Below are positions 48,265 through 62,278 of a DNA stretch of 64,000 bases, in pieces. The DNA comes from Epichloe hybrida (Eukaryota; Ascomycota; Sordariomycetes; Hypocreales; Clavicipitaceae), in contig JAFEKR010000008.1 of assembly GCA_019022495.1 (NCBI GenBank), positions 1,364,001 to 1,428,000 of the forward strand. Reading direction: 5' to 3'. The notes under the pieces were generated by a model, which was not told the DNA's origin, made no database searches, and saw nothing but the letters and a program-made list of their open reading frames with translations. The stretch's first letter is position 1; each line of letters begins with the position of its first letter. A program made the translations under genes and the position numbers.

Positions 48265-48520
48265 TATTAGATTTACCAAGGTCCTACGCAGGTAATAAAT
48301 CCTATATAATTAAAGTTAATAATAGTTAGTTAGCTAGCTAGGAAAGAGAGAGAAGAGAGGGAAAGTCTAGATGCTAGAAAAGTAGGCGAAATTCGTATAT
48401 AGGGCACAAAAGGGGGTGGCGAATTAATGCAGCTAATTATATTGCGTGCATCGCGCTAGACCCACAATTAGTCAGGTCTTTGGCCACGATTGAACCGATG
48501 AAGATCCGAAGGAATTAACA
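48265..48520 (-). repeat. Copia-D1 5' LTR (right)
   Basis: 256 bp. It starts TATTAGATTTACC (TG mutated to TA) and ends GGAATTAACA, followed by ATTAT. Confidence 0.93.
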
Positions 48521-48525
48521 ATTAT

Positions 48526-48605
48526 ATTTGCTTTAAATAATAAAGTAAATATTATTAGGACCTAGGTAATCCTTCTTATAATATTTAAATTATAGATAGC
48601 TATAT
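48526..48605 (-). repeat. Long inverted repeat, right arm piece 2
   Basis: 80 bp, reverse complement of about 40641-40720 (GGACCTAGGTAATCCTTCTT is the landmark), between Copia-D1 and Copia-A2. Confidence 0.88.
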
Positions 48606-48912
48606 TGTTGGAACAAAGGTGATATCAATCGCGCGTCGCAGCCGCAATTACCCAGCAGAAGCTCGGGCCGCGCGCGGACCCTACACGTGACCTATAACCT
48701 AGCATGTTAATTGGCTAGGAAATGTGGGGACACAAACGCGCAACCCCTTTTCCCTTTATGTATTATAACTTCTAGCTTTTTACCTCTCTTTTCCTATAAC
48801 TTAATTAATTATGATAACAGACAACGCAGCCTAGAATAGATAATCGATAATAATACTATTCTTAGGGCTCACGACTGTATTACATTGAATTTAATACCCT
48901 GTGAATCTAACA
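48606..48912 (+). repeat. Copia-A2 5' LTR
   Basis: 307 bp, TGTTGGAACAAAGG to GAATCTAACA. Confidence 0.94.
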
Positions 48913-49319
48913 CTAATTAGTGGTTAACTTCACAAATAACTACGTAGTCTTTAAACACCACAGATTAGCAAGGTTAATTAGAAAAGGCAGCTTATCTAAC
49001 AATGACTCGCCTTATGTAATAGGAGGGCTATGTTTGATAATAAGTTATGCTAATAGAAAGGTATAATATAGCTTTCTTCTTACTTTAGTATTAATATCTA
49101 TATTTATATAGACTCTGAAATAATAAAGAAAGGTTTAACACTAGTAGCTAAGCTATCCCCTTGTCTTTCTTTGTTGTGCGTTTTATTACGCATTTGAAGT
49201 TAACTACCTTGCCTTGCAATCCTTTATATCCGAAACACATTATATAATTATAGTTATACCCCTTTTCTTCTTATATTATAAAATCTACCTCCCCTAATTA
49301 ATTAGAATATTAGATGCAG

Positions 49320-51420
49320 CTAGACTGTCTAGGACCTCTAGTTAATTTAAAGTTCCTAGTGAGACTAATAGTTATAATAATGCTATGGAAGGCGTTAAAA
49401 TAGGAGATAATAATAAATACCTTAAAAAAGGAAAAACCCCTGTCTACACTAACCTATACCCCTACATCTCTATAAGGCTTTAATAACATATTATAGAAGA
49501 ACTACTCTAATAAATAGGAAATTCTAAATATAAAGAGATAAAAACACCTAAGGAAATTAGTCTTTATATCCTTATAAAGACTGAATAATATAAGGAGCGA
49601 GGGTTATTTAGAAGAACACTGTTCTCTGAATTTAGTAATAACTTCTATAAATAGTTAAGGGATAAGTTTGTAGAAGGGAGAGACCTTTTATAGAACAGAC
49701 TTTAAGACTATCTTCTTTATAATGGAGTGTATATAACTATTAGAAGAGGTACTAAGATAGTAAATAACCTTAAAGAAGTAGTAAACTAAGAAGAATTTAG
49801 ATTTTAGACTCTTAAAGAAATTAAAGAGGCTAGGAAGAAGTATATAGGCTTCTAAAAGAACCTATAGAATAAAGAGTTCTTCTGTGATCTACTAGATAAT
49901 AGTGATGTTAGAACTAGGTAACCTACCCTGTTACCCTAGTTATTAGTATAATCACTATTAAAAGGATTAATAAGCCGGACTCCCCTAGGAAGACTAAGTT
50001 AATCCCCTCTAAGAAGGCCTAGTTAATCTCCCCTAGGAAGGTTAATTAACCTAGAGTTAAGACTACCTAAGGATGCTATTTGCAAGCATCCGCGGGTGAC
50101 TCCCTTGCTTATACCTTTACTAGAGGTAAGTTAGTAGTATTACCCTAGTAACACTACTAATAATGCCCCTGAGCAGGAGAGTTACTAATAGAGGTAACCT
50201 ATACTGTCTAGGGCTAGTAGTACCCTTGTTAATATAGCTTAAAGAGCTATAATTTCTCCTTCCTAATATAAGGAAGAGGAGGATTAGAGGGAATAATAAG
50301 CCCTGAGGGCACTGCCTATAAAGCTGCCCTCTTACTTCCTAAAGACCTTACTACCCCTTCTATAGATATAAAGGGAAATACCTAGAGGACCCCTATAGAC
50401 CTGGAGACCTTTGCTAAAGTAGATTATTAACCTATCTAAGGTATACCTTAAAGAATAACTCTACGGCGCTAATAACTATAATATCCTTAAATTAAAGCTT
50501 TAAATATTCCGTAGAAAGTATGAGTTGCTTAATATCTAGCCTAAATAAGCTAGTTATGCTTTTAAGGTTATGCTTAAAGGTAAAGTACTGTGATACTATG
50601 TAAACTACCTCTCTAAACCTAGATAACTATAAGATTTCCCTATGCTTATTAGCTATATAAGAGAATAATTTAAAACCGAGGATATATAGTAAAGATATCT
50701 GCTAGAGTGGAACAATACTTCCTTGTAAGGAATGGTAAATGATGACCTAAGTAAGTTAATGATTAAATGCTTTGATAAACTTATAGAAAGACTAGCTATC
50801 TTATAATAAGTAGTGCTTAAAGTAGGCTAAACTAAAAGGGCACTCTGGAATTAACTTATTAGAGCCTGTTATAGTATTCTAGAGTGTAGAGGAGCGATTA
50901 TAGATTTGCTGGATAGACTATAAGAGTTTTATAAATGGATTAGAATAACCCTTTATCTTATTAAGGAAGAGAAGAAGAACTATTAATAGTTCCTAACTAA
51001 AACTACAACCCTAGAGTAATTCTAGACTAACTAAAGATATAATAGGACTGGAAAAGAGACCCGATACCCCTTAAAACCATAAGGAAGAGGAGGTACTCCC
51101 TGCATAAAGAAGTGCTACATATATAGCAAGGAAGGATGCTAGTTATCTAAGCACCCTAAAGAGGACTGTAAGAAGGCGTTTTAACGCTTTAAGAATCACT
51201 ACCTTATAGATTTAACTAATGACTTATATTATTTATTTCTTACTTAGTATAAGGGAGAACATAAGTCCTAACCCCTTGTTAATAATGAAATCGCTTAGTA
51301 TATGAAGAGCATTGGATTTGATGATAGCTCTGATAATATAGACGGGCTAGTACCTACGAGCTTCTTTACTCATGGAACCTAGATTAATGGCAAAAGAATG
51401 GTTTAATTCCTAATAAGGTA
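49320..51420 (+). pseudogene. Copia-A2 gag remnant
   Basis: The capsid part is fragmentary. The nucleocapsid zinc knuckle at 51113-51171 reads C-Y-I-Y-S-K-E-G-C-stop-L-S-K-H-P-K-E-D-C, where the Tyr replaces the second Cys and the stop replaces Trp. A leader of about 400 bp separates it from the 5' LTR. Stops and apparent frame shifts prevent an exact start. Confidence 0.75.
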
Positions 51421-51479
51421 AGTAGCTTATTATAGTCTAAGTAAAGAAAACCCCTTTTAGTAGGAACTTGTGAATAAAG

Positions 51480-54400
51480 CCCTAGCAATGTTTATATTAG
51501 AAGATTGCTATTCCTGTGTGATATTCTAAGGGATTATGCCTGACACGGGAGCCGCAAAGTTCTCTATAGCAGGGCACCCTTAATTTCTTGCTTTACAACG
51601 TTAGATGCCTATATTGTAGCTTAATGAATTAATAGAGAAGAAGGTATTAGTTAGATTTAGCGCGGGAGACCTGATTATTACGCTTGGAGCGGCTATTATG
51701 CCTACTCCCTTTAGAAATATTCTCTTTTAGGTTATCCCTATGAACACTCTATTTCTTTTATCCCTTAATGATATGGACTGTCTAAAGATTAATTTTAATA
51801 TCTCTAAGAACACGCTGTAACAAGGAAATATTAAAGTCCCTATTATACGTAAATAGGGCCACGCCTAGATGCTTCTTATATAGAAAGAAGAAGTAGTTGC
51901 TTAGAGCTACCTTATAGAAGGTGAGCTATAGCGATTATATTGCCGCTTTGGACATCCATTAATCTGACGTCTATATAAGGTTCTCTGTAAATTAGGGCAT
52001 AATATTAACATTAAAGCTATTAGGAAGCTAACGAGAATCTGCCACTAATGCTAAATGCACGTAGATAGCCCTAATTGCTTTAAGTTTACCCTTAAGGATA
52101 AGTGTAGCTTTAATTACAAAGTAATAGTAGATATCTTCTACCTAGATAGCAACTGCCTTACACTCCACGCTGTAAATGTGGCCATAGCGTTTAATATAGC
52201 GAAATTCCTTAATAATATCTCTATGAAAACAACCTAGGAAGCCCTCTAAATATGCTGGATTAATGCTTACCTAGGCCCCCTAGACTTTATTATTATAGAT
52301 GCTAGAACGAACTTCTATAGTAATAAATTTAGATAATTTGTAGCTTTAATGTTAATTTTAATTAAGGAAGTCCCTGTTAAGGTATACTATAGCATAGGGA
52401 AGGTTAAAAGGTATTATAGGCTGCTCTAAAGAGCCTATAATATAATTAGACGCGAATACCCTATAACGCTAAAACCTATTACCTTTTAAATAGTAATTAA
52501 GGCCTTAAATAACACTATAGGCCCTAATAGCCTTATCCTAACCCTCCTTATCTTTAGAGCTTACCTATATATAATAAATAAGTCCTTACTATTACCTAAT
52601 ATTATATAGCGTGTGATTATAGTATAGAAGGCTACTAAAGAGATTAAGAGACTTTACGCTATCTAGAAGGTTAATAAGGCCCTTACTAAACATAATAGCC
52701 TAGATACCTTAAAGACCCTTAGCTTACTGCTTAGATTAAAGGTTAAGGTCTAGTAAGAAGGCAAGGGATAGGCAGGTCTATATAAGCTACTAGTAATTAC
52801 TAGAGAAAGCTATACACTTAATATACCTAGAGGCCTAAAGACCTTTAGGTTAATATCTATTAAGCCCTACTATAATAATCCTAGTGTAAAGAAGACGGCA
52901 GAGCCTAGTAAAGAGGAAGGAGAAAAAGGGCAAGAGGCCTATAATAAGAATATAGTGCTACTAATACCACTAAAGCAAGGACATGGAAGGCTATAGAAGA
53001 ACCCTCCTGTAATACCTTAAGGTACTAATACCTTCCTATTAGCAAAAGAATATAGTAACCTAGCTCTTATAATTAAGCTACGTAAGGAAGGAATTATTAA
53101 GACCCTAGGTAAACTATTTAAGCTATTAACAAAAGTAGAGATTAACGCTCTAATTAAGTAAGGTATGTTTAAATTTATTATGTTTAATAAGGAAGAACAT
53201 AGTAGGATTCGAATCTTTAATTCCTAAATTATTAATAAGATTAAAGGTAAGATAATAGAACCCTACGAAAAGTTATGCCTTGTGATCTAAGGGTGTGAGA
53301 ATAAAGGGAAATAGGCCATTCTTATATAGGCCCTAATGATTTAACGCGCGAGCTAACGTCTTATCCTCGTGATAGCCTTGTTAGTAAGATTAAGGAAATT
53401 CCTTATCTAGCTAAGAGATATCTATTAGGCTTATGTATAGGCTTATATATTACTAGAGCGGCTAATCCTAGCGCGCTTACTAATTTAGATATGGTATCTT
53501 TACCTGCCTAGTATGATCTTAAGGGTTATAAAACCCCTCTACGGGCTTGTAAAGGTAGGAATATACTAGTGGGTTATATATTATAAGTATTATAAAGAGA
53601 ACCTCTAGATAGAAACCTTTATATACAATCCCTGCCTGCTTGTAACTATAAAGGAAAGCCCTGACTTTGCCTATGTTAGAATATAGACTAATGATATGAT
53701 TAGCCTCTTAGATAAGAAGTTCTCTAAGAAGGAAGAGACCTAGCTTGCTATAGTAAGCTTTAACGCAAAGCCGAAGCAATTCCTAACTTAGGACTGCTCT
53801 CTTACGTTTAATGGTGGTATTATCTTGCTAGAGAATAATACTATTAAGATCTAGTAGAAAGGGTAGAGTGATAAGTTAGAGTTAGTTCTAATAACTAACT
53901 TGAAGCGCAAATACGTTGAGCAGAGGGCCTAAGGCGCTTACATTACCTTAATCTGCTAACCAGAGGCTTACTTTAACTTATTTATTACTATATAACACTA
54001 GGAGCTAACCCTAGAGGATATAAAAGCCCTTAATTACTACCTAAAGTGGCAGATAGATTACCTGGAGAGAGGTCTAATGTTTATCCTAATTAACCTTAAG
54101 AAGATGAAGCTCTTTGCCTTTATAAATGGATCCTTTGCTAATAACTAGGACCTATCCTTATAACTAGGATATGTACTTGTCCTAGTAAACAAAGACTATA
54201 CTAATAGTAAGTTTATAATTAAAGGTAATATTATGTACTTTAGCTTAACAAAGAGTAAGAGAGTTACGTGAAGCGTGCTTGCCTTAGAAGTCTATAGTAT
54301 AGTAGCTAGTGTTAATATAGCTTATGTAATTATAATCACCCTAAACTTAGTTACTAACTAACTAAAGCTCCTGAAAATCCTAGTTATTGTATGTATGGAT

Positions 54401-54640
54401 TTATACTCCTTATATAAGTGCCTTATTAAGCTTGGTATAATAAAGGAGAAACGCCTAATAATTGATATTATGGCCCTTTGATAGTTATACGAACGCTAAG
54501 AACTCTATAAGATCTAATAGATTAACGGAGAGAATAACCTAGCTAATGCCTTTATAAAGGTATTACCTAATAAGGCCCTTAAGAGCTTTATCTTAACTAA
54601 CTAGATAACTATCTAGATAGAGGGATAGGTTACCTATATA
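51480..54640 (+). pseudogene. Copia-A2 pol remnant
   Basis: Protease is at about 51534-51600 (GIMPDTGAAKFSIAG, active-site Asp kept). The integrase zinc domain lies at about 51935-52060 (RRFGHP) and the core at about 52060-52440, including an open 60-codon stretch (52055-52237) with NCFKFTLKDKCSFNYKVIVD and later FIIIDARTNFYSNKF. The remnant of a Gly-Arg basic patch is at about 52975-53005 (KQGHGRL-stop-KNPP). RT spans about 53140-53950 with the box stop-TND (53684-53695) for QTDD. RNase H spans about 54110-54610. Stops throughout. Confidence 0.87.
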
Positions 54641-55101
54641 TAACATATGCGTGGTAAGAGGAAAAGGTAATCCTCTAGGAGAATAGCTATAGGGATAGGA
54701 TAGTAATATGTAGGGGATCTACGCCCTTGTAGTTAATATCCCTAGTAGCTATAACCACGCTAGCCTACTAGGCCCTCCTAGTAAACTATAGAAATTAATA
54801 GTAGTGTGTAGGAGGATAAAGGTATTACTAAGGAGGAGGAAGACATTATATACGCGCTAAGGTGTGGTATATATGTTATTTTAAGGAAAAGAAGGGATTT
54901 AGAAGGACCTACTTATCCTTACATAGGCTTATAGGCTAAGCAAGATTATTATTTCCTTTTTGTTAGCAACTATACGCCTAGACAGGCTATGAGTTCTTTT
55001 CCTTACATCCCCTATTAATTATATTCTTAATTTGTCTTTCTTTTTTATTTCTACGATTAATATTACATGTTAACAATTATGTTAAAAGAGAGAAGTTCTA
55101 G

Positions 55102-55408
55102 TGTTAGAATAAAGGTAATATTAATCGCGCGTCGTAGCCATAATTACCTGGCAGAAGCTTGGGCCGCGCGCGGACCCCACACGTGACCTATAACCCGGCA
55201 CGTTAATTAGCTAGGAAATGTGGGGACACAAACGCGCAACCCCTTTTCCCTTTATGTATTGTAACTTCTAGCTTTTTACCTCTCTTTTCCTATAACTTAA
55301 TCAATTATAACAACAGATAACACAGCCTAGAATAGATAATTGATGACGATACTATTCTTAGGGCTCACGACTGTATTACATTGAATTCAATACCCTGTGA
55401 ATCCAACA
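55102..55408 (+). repeat. Copia-A2 3' LTR
   Basis: 307 bp, TGTTAGAATAAAGG to GAATCCAACA, followed by TATAT. Confidence 0.94.
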
Positions 55409-55413
55409 TATAT

Positions 55414-55514
55414 ACTTACTACTTTATTATCTTTAATATATATACCTTTATTTAATAAATTATTAGTACTAAGTAAGTAAATTACTTATATTAAGTTTTA
55501 TAATTAAGTTAAAT
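55414..55514 (-). repeat. Long inverted repeat, right arm piece 3
   Basis: 101 bp, reverse complement of about 40541-40640 (landmark GTACTAAGTAAGTAAATTAC), between Copia-A2 and Copia-D2. Confidence 0.88.
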
Positions 55515-55771
55515 TGTTGGTTGCACCAAGGTCCTGCGCAGGTAATAAATCCCGTATAAATTAAAGTTAATAATAGTTAGTTTTCTAGCTAGGAAAGAGG
55601 GAGAAGAGAGGGAAAGTCTAGATACTAGAAAAGTAAGCGAAATCTATATATAAGGCATAAAAGGGGGTAGCGAATTAATACAGCTAATTATATCACGTGC
55701 ATCACGCCAGACCCATAATTAGTCTAGTCTTTAGCTATAATTAAACCAATGAAAATCTAAAGGAATTAACA
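55515..55771 (-). repeat. Copia-D2 3' LTR (left)
   Basis: 257 bp, TGTTGGTTGCACCAAGG to GGAATTAACA. Confidence 0.93.
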
Positions 55772-55979
55772 CTAGCAGTCTCTCTTTTTCCTTCATAGCC
55801 AAAGAGCTTAAAAACGTAATAAAAATTAGATTAAAGGAAAGTATACACTAGTGGATCCCTTAATAGGAATCCGCTACTCTAATTAGCCATCGCGGCATTA
55901 GTTAATTAAATTAATCTGTTATTCCTTGCCTAAGCTCCTGTCTCCTAATATTATAGGTCTCTTTACCTATTCTTTAACA

Positions 55980-58900
55980 TAAATCGTTAATTCGTTTAAA
56001 TTAATTAAAGAGGAAAGTAATAGATTTAGTAATGCTTTTGTTATTACATCCGCCGGATTGTTATTACTATTAATTTACCTGACTTTATAGATCTCATGCC
56101 TTTTATATAATTAACAAAGAGCTATAATATTAATTATTAGTCTCTTCTCCTTTATGGTTCCTAGCTTCACAAGACATTTATATAACAAAAAAGAATTAGT
56201 ATAGAGAATCATAGGAATTCAAGGCATCTTTAATCAATCCGTAATCTAATATAGAGTCATGGAAATCACATAAGCGATATCTGCGCCTTAAACCATACTA
56301 TATAACTTAGAGGCAAGCGTGCTATAAGTGACTCTCTTGCTCTTTGTTAAGCTATACGTAATAATATTACCTTTTATAATAAAGGTATTATTATCTTGCA
56401 TTATCTCGTTACTAATCACAATCACGTATCTAATCTATAAGCTTAAATCCTTATTATTAGCAAGCAATCCATTTATAAACACAAAGAGCTTCGCCTCCTT
56501 AAGAACTAAAGGGATATATTATAGTCTATGTTATTAATTCTTAATCTACTATTTAAGGCGTTTATTAAGATATGTAATATCTTCCGTAAAGGGCTCTTAG
56601 TGTTAAGCTATAATTAACAGGTTATATAAAGCTTCTAGTTAACACATAGTTATAATATAGCTCCCTTAGGCTTATTATTCTACGTAGTCTTGCTTTACTA
56701 TTAGGGATTAAGGGTTAACTTCCTTAATCTTCTAACTCTAGCCTTTCTAGGTTAACATCAGTAAGTTATTAGTGTTCTAGGTTAAGATATAACTATTAAA
56801 AATAAGGGAATTCTTAGCGGTTAATTATTACTTCTCTTTAGCTATAAAGCTAGCCTTCTAGAGCTCTTTCTCTTCTTTTTGGAAGAAGTTATCATTACTT
56901 AAGCCTAATATATTATTAGTTTATATTCTAATAATACTAAAGTGGTTCTTATTATTTAGGGCAGTAATTAATAAGCAAGGGTTATAAGTTAAGGTTATTA
57001 TGTTAAGGTTATCCCTATATTAATAGAAGTACATTGCCCACCAGTAGGTTCTAGCCTCTATAATCCCGTAAAGAGGTTTAATTAATTCAATTATAGTCCC
57101 TTCTAGGAAGAGGTGTGTAATTTACTTTAGGATCCTCATAATAATTAGCCTCATTAGCATTATGTGTAATTAAGTGTAAGCTTATATAATATCGCAAATC
57201 CAAAGGTAAATACCTCTTCTTCTTAATAATAGAGCGATAGCTATAATTAGTCATTAGCTCGCACGTTATATTATTAGCAATTACGTTAGGATAAATTCCT
57301 TTCCTTTATTATTATAGCCTTGTATAATAAGGCAAGATTTCTTATATAGCAAGTCCATTCCTTTGCCTTTAATCTCTCTAACTATACAAGAATTAAAGAT
57401 TCTATAACCTTTATACTTTACTAGGTTATACTTAACAAATTTAAACACATTATAAGCTTGCAAAGCGTTAATCTCAGCTTAATTAGACTACTTAAAGGGT
57501 TTTCCTAGGGTTATAATCCTTCCTTCTTAGCAAAGCTAAAGGGTAAGGTTCTAATTAGCCTTTTCCTTTGCTATAAGAAATGCTATACTTAGTATCCCTC
57601 TAGTTATAACCTCTTAAATAAAGGCCTTCTCTTAATCTTTATTTATAAGTATATAGAGCTAAACTAGGCTAATATCCTCCTTAGGGCTATAAGGTCTTCT
57701 TTTTCTTACTTTTATTCCTTTAGGGTGTAGTAATAAGTCTTTAACTTAATAGCTTCCCCTTAGGGTCTTTTAGGCTTTATAAGCCTCTTTATTAGACTCT
57801 CTTACACTTATAAATTATACTATAAGGGCCTTTCTTAGTCTCTCTTACTTTCTCTTAGCTAGTGTTTATAGCTCTTTACTATTTTCTATTAGAGAATCTC
57901 TTTTATTAGTAGTAGTTAGTTATATAGCTCCTTCTTCCTTTATATTACTTAGCTATTACTTTAGTAAATTATAAGGCTTTATCTCTTACTACTCTAGCCC
58001 CTCTGTAATACATAGGTCTTTATAATAAGGCTTTACTACTATAAAGTAAAACTTCACTAGGCTATAAGGCATATTAACTATATAGGTCTCTTTATTAGTA
58101 GTAAGTAGCTTATAAGGGTTATACTAGCTACCTTTCTTTCTCTATATGCGTATATTAGCCTATAGGGGTAGCTAATATATAGGCACTATATTAGGGCTAT
58201 TCTAGGCTTTAAGGGCATTATAAACCTACTATAAAGCTAGATAGTAACAGACTTTATTAGTAGCTTTATAAATTACTTTAGCATATTAAATAATAAAGAC
58301 ACTTAGTAGTAACTTATCTATTATCTATAAGTAGCCTCTAAAGACTAGTATAATTAGGATAATACTATTTAGGCCTAAAGTCATTAATTACCTTAATAGC
58401 TATTTAGAGATGTTACTCTAGCGTAAGCTCTATTCTAATTAAGTCTATAATAATATTATAAGCTTAGCGTAGAGGTCTATAGTATCTCTTAACCTTTCTA
58501 ATGCTATTATAGGCTTTAATTAGCATCTCACTAGTTTTAATTAACATTAATTAAGCATAATGCCTAAATTTAGCGGAAGCAAAGTTATTACTAGTATTAT
58601 AAATAATCTAATCTAGAGGTCTAAGATAAGTATCAATCTAATATTCGCGGATTACATCCTAGATATCTTAAGCTTTCTACTTCTTTAGATTAAGGAATTA
58701 GGTTACCTAGAATAATATTACTAAATCAACAATATAAAGTACTAGTTAGCTATTAATCTATATAATATTAACAATAATTTCGTAGTTAAATTCGTGGTTA
58801 TCTTTAATTATAAACTTAAATTAACTAGGGGCCTTTCTATATATCTAGTAATAGTAGTAGACTTTAGTTAATTCCTTAATTACCTAGCGTTTAACTTTAT

Positions 58901-59410
58901 AACTAGCCTAGTAAAGGATCTTTGCAAGTCATTAAACAGAAGGGTAACTAAGTTAATAATGCAATTAATAAATATCTCCTTCTAAAAGGTAGAAGGTAAC
59001 TATCTCTCTTGCTTCTAGTAACTACTAAGGGTGTCCCTATTATTACATAATAGGTATAGTCTTATTACCTTAGATAAGTATATTAGTAAGGTTATTAATC
59101 TTAACTTATATCTTATCTATATTAGTAATTAAGAAAAGGAAAGGGGTAGCTATATTAAGGATATAGAATTTAAGCTCTCTAAGTTCTGTAGGTATATAAA
59201 GGATTCCTCTTATAACTACTAATCTAGCGCTAAATATAATAATTTAGGGTTTGTAGGGGGTTACCTTTAATAAAGGTATTAATCTTAACAAAGCCTTTAC
59301 CTATGCCTCTCCTATAGTTAACTTTCCTATAGCACTAGTATTAAGTATAATCCCTCTAAAGACCTCTTTAGAATAGTGTTCTTTAGAGATATAGTAAATT
59401 AAGCCTTTAT
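55980..59410 (-). pseudogene. Copia-D2 pol remnant
   Basis: Same order as Copia-D1. Protease is at about 59320-59400 and integrase at about 58050-59080. The AT-hook-like patch is at about 57826-57858. RT spans about 56600-57490, of which 57281-57463 is still open and contains REIKGKGMDLLYKKSCLIIQ and NNKGKEFILT. RNase H spans about 56010-56500. It is inactive. Confidence 0.83.
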
Positions 59411-59589
59411 TACACTCTTATAGCTTATAGAGCTCCTACCTAAGGAATATGTATTAGAAGGCTTAATTATTAAGGGTTACAAGGATATTAACATTAGTAG
59501 CGTTATAGTTAGTCTATAATCTAGAGTAGAAGAATTATATAATACTTAGATATACTATTAATAGTAGCTTCTTAATATTATTATTATTA

Positions 59590-61140
59590 TCTTTAGCTTC
59601 TATATAAGCCATAAGATATACTTCCTAATTCTTACCTAAGCCTTTATTAGGCTTATTATTATTTTACCCTTTATAAAAGGCAAGAAATACCTAGAATCTC
59701 TTCTCTAAAGGGGGTGTATAATATATTTTACTAGCCTACTAGTAGTCTTTCTCCTTTTAATATTCTTTAGCGGAGTAATTAAAGAACTAGTAGCTACTCT
59801 TACCGCATATAAAGCAGCGCTTAGTGCTTAGCCTAGGGCTTTGCTTATAATAGCTTCCTTTACTATAGGATTATTATCTATACTAATAATTAGTAAATAT
59901 AGCCTCTAGAGAGTCTCCTTATTAGTACTAAAGGTATTAGGAGAACTTCTTATTTAATTCTATAATAGTAATTACCTTACAAAGGTCTCTAGCAAGACTT
60001 TTAAAGCCTATAGAGTATATATATTCCACTATCTAATATTTAGGCATACTAGCTATAGCGTTTAAGGCTTACTTATAGAGTTTAGTATTTACTATCTTAG
60101 TAAGGTATAGGCCTTTATAAATCTTCTTAAGGGTTAATAACATAATCTTAAGGTACTTAAGCTTGCTTTTATTAGGGTTCTTCTTAATTATACTTTTTAG
60201 TATTATACTACTTTATTTATAGTAATAGAATTACTAGTTACTTTCCATCTTAAAGCGTTAATAAATATAAGTAATTATCTCTTTATAGGAATAGTTATTC
60301 CTAAAGAGGTAATTAAGGTAATATTACTTAGCATTACCTATTAATATAATAGGGAAAGCTTTCTAATAATATATTTAAGGAAGGTTAATTCTATTACACT
60401 TATTTTTAAAAAGCATAATCTTTAGCATTAAGAAGTTATATAGCTTTCCACTATAGTAGTTGCTATCCTTGTACATCTTTATAAGCTCTAAGATCTTCTT
60501 TATAATCTAATCTTTAGAGGGGAATTGCTATAAAGGCATAATTTATTATAAATAATAGTCTACTAGTTATTCTTAATAATAATTATCTAGGTAAAGCTAT
60601 TAGTATAATAGGGATTATTATAGGGGTTTGTGTAAGGGTTTAAGTAATCTCTAGGGTTAGGGAAGGTTAATTTCTAGGGTAGGTTGTTAGGGCTATTAAT
60701 ATTAAGGTTCTAGAGGTTTGGAAGATTATAGTCTTTCTTATAATCTTTCCTATAACTAAAGGGGCATTAAGGTTTAATAAAGCACTTCCTTAAGTAATGC
60801 TAGGATTAAATATCCTAGGCCTTGCCTAGCAAGGACGCCGTAATCTTATAAAGAATTATATAATTCTCTAATAACATCCTTAGATGCCCTTTTAAAGGTA
60901 TCTTTAGACTAGCCTTTAAAGTCTTCTTAGAATAATTCCTATAGGTTATTATCTCTCTAACCTTAATACTTACTAAGGTTAATAAATCTTATAATCTAGT
61001 TGTTAAGCTTAAGCTATATAGCAGTCTCTAGATCTAGCTTAATAAATTCTTTCTAATTACTAAAGAAGTTATAAGTAAGCTATTAAAGGTATAAGGGTAA
61101 CTCATGCTCTTAGGGTCTTTTAGGGGTAATAGTTAGAGCC
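59590..61140 (-). pseudogene. Copia-D2 gag remnant
   Basis: Located by collinearity with D1. The zinc knuckle equivalent is at about 59775-59830, where one cysteine codon (GCGGTA on the complement side) is less mutated than in D1. Confidence 0.7.
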
Positions 61141-62016
61141 TTATTATTACTAGTAGCCTTTACTTTTATAAAAGGTCTAGATTCCTTTACTATCTTTAAC
61201 TATAAAAGAAACGTTACTAATTTATTATTTTTACTACTAATTAAGCTCCTATGTTTACCTATTACTATTATAAGGTTTTTCTTTCGCAATTTAGGAGTGT
61301 TATTACTCTAATAAAATTAGAAGATCGCAAAAATAGGAAAAAACAGAAGAAAAAGCAGTAGAAGTAGCAAAAGCAGTAACAAGAATAAATTAATAAAGAT
61401 AAATAAAGCAATATAAGTTCTAAAAGTAACTAGAAAATAATAGGAAAAGTAATAAGGGAATAATAGGAATTGCCACTTCCTGTTTTTTATAAGAAAAAGG
61501 GAAGGAGGTAATCTCTCTTTCTTGCTAATAAGTATAGGGCAAATAGCACTAATAATAAAGGGGGTAAAAAAAAAAACAAGCTATAGATAATTATATAAAT
61601 AGATTAAAGGTCTGTCAGATAAAGGGAATATTTATAGAGAAGTTATAGATATGTTAGCTAGCTTAGCTAAGGTTGTTTAACGTTAGGTTTAAAATAAATG
61701 CCTTGTAGCAATAAATTCGGTTATTTAGTTAGTTTTCTCGTAATAGATAATAGAATTAACAATTAATAATAATATCCTAGATAAATATAACAAAGTTATA
61801 TCCCTAAGCCTAAGGGTTAATAGATTGATTCCTTAGAAGCCTAATAAGCCTATAACTAGGATTCTAGTCTTTTCCTTTAGTATACTTATATAGTTATGCC
61901 TCTTTACTATAATAACTATTATAGTATAATAAGGGGTAGTAGTAGTAGCGTCTGTAGAAATGTCTTTTCTTGTAATACCTAGCTTATCTATAGTTATGAA
62001 GTTAACTACTAATTAG

Positions 62017-62273
62017 TGTTAGTTACACTAAGGTCCTACGTAGGTAATAAATCCCGTATAAATTAAAGTTAATAATAGTTAGTTTTTTAGCTAGGAAAGA
62101 GGGAGAAGAGAGGGAAAGTTTAGATGCTAGAAAAGTAAGCGAAATCCGTATGTAGGGCATAAAAGGGGGTGGCAAATTAATACAGCTAATCATATTGCGT
62201 GCATCGCGCCGGACCCACAATTGGTCTGGTCTTTAGCCACGATTAAACCAATGAAGATCCGAAGGAATCAACA
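62017..62273 (-). repeat. Copia-D2 5' LTR (right)
   Basis: 257 bp, TGTTAGTTACACTAAGG to GGAATCAACA, followed by TAAAT. Confidence 0.93.
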
Positions 62274-62278
62274 TAAAT

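Larger units (their letters stand above)
41762..48520 (-). mobile_element. Copia-D1 in the inverted-repeat right arm
   Basis: The LTRs are 256 bp (41762-42017, 48265-48520) with an ATTAT duplication (41757-41761, 48521-48525). Length is 6,759 bp, minus strand. The purine tract beside the 3' LTR (42018-42037 on the complement) ends in CTAG. The conserved TAACTACTAATTAG lies at 48251-48264. It has a long leader (about 47350-48264) before gag. Same size as Copia-D2. Confidence 0.95.
48606..55408 (+). mobile_element. Copia-A2 in the inverted-repeat right arm
   Basis: The LTRs are 307 bp (48606-48912, 55102-55408) with a TATAT duplication (48601-48605, 55409-55413). Length is 6,803 bp, + strand. 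CTAATTAGTGGTTA (48913-48926) follows the 5' LTR, and the purine tract AAAAGAGAGAAGTTCTAG (55084-55101) precedes the 3' LTR. It keeps more original codons than A1 (for example PDTGA in the protease), so it is the better guide to family A. Confidence 0.95.
55515..62273 (-). mobile_element. Copia-D2 in the inverted-repeat right arm
   Basis: The LTRs are 257 bp (55515-55771, 62017-62273) with a TAAAT duplication (55510-55514, 62274-62278). Length is 6,759 bp, minus strand, collinear with Copia-D1. The purine tract with CTAG is at 55772-55790 on the complement, and the conserved GTTAACTACTAATTAG lies before 62017. Confidence 0.95.

Noticed and set aside
62023..62220. Minus-strand frame of 65 codons
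   Set aside because: It falls within the Copia-D2 5' LTR.
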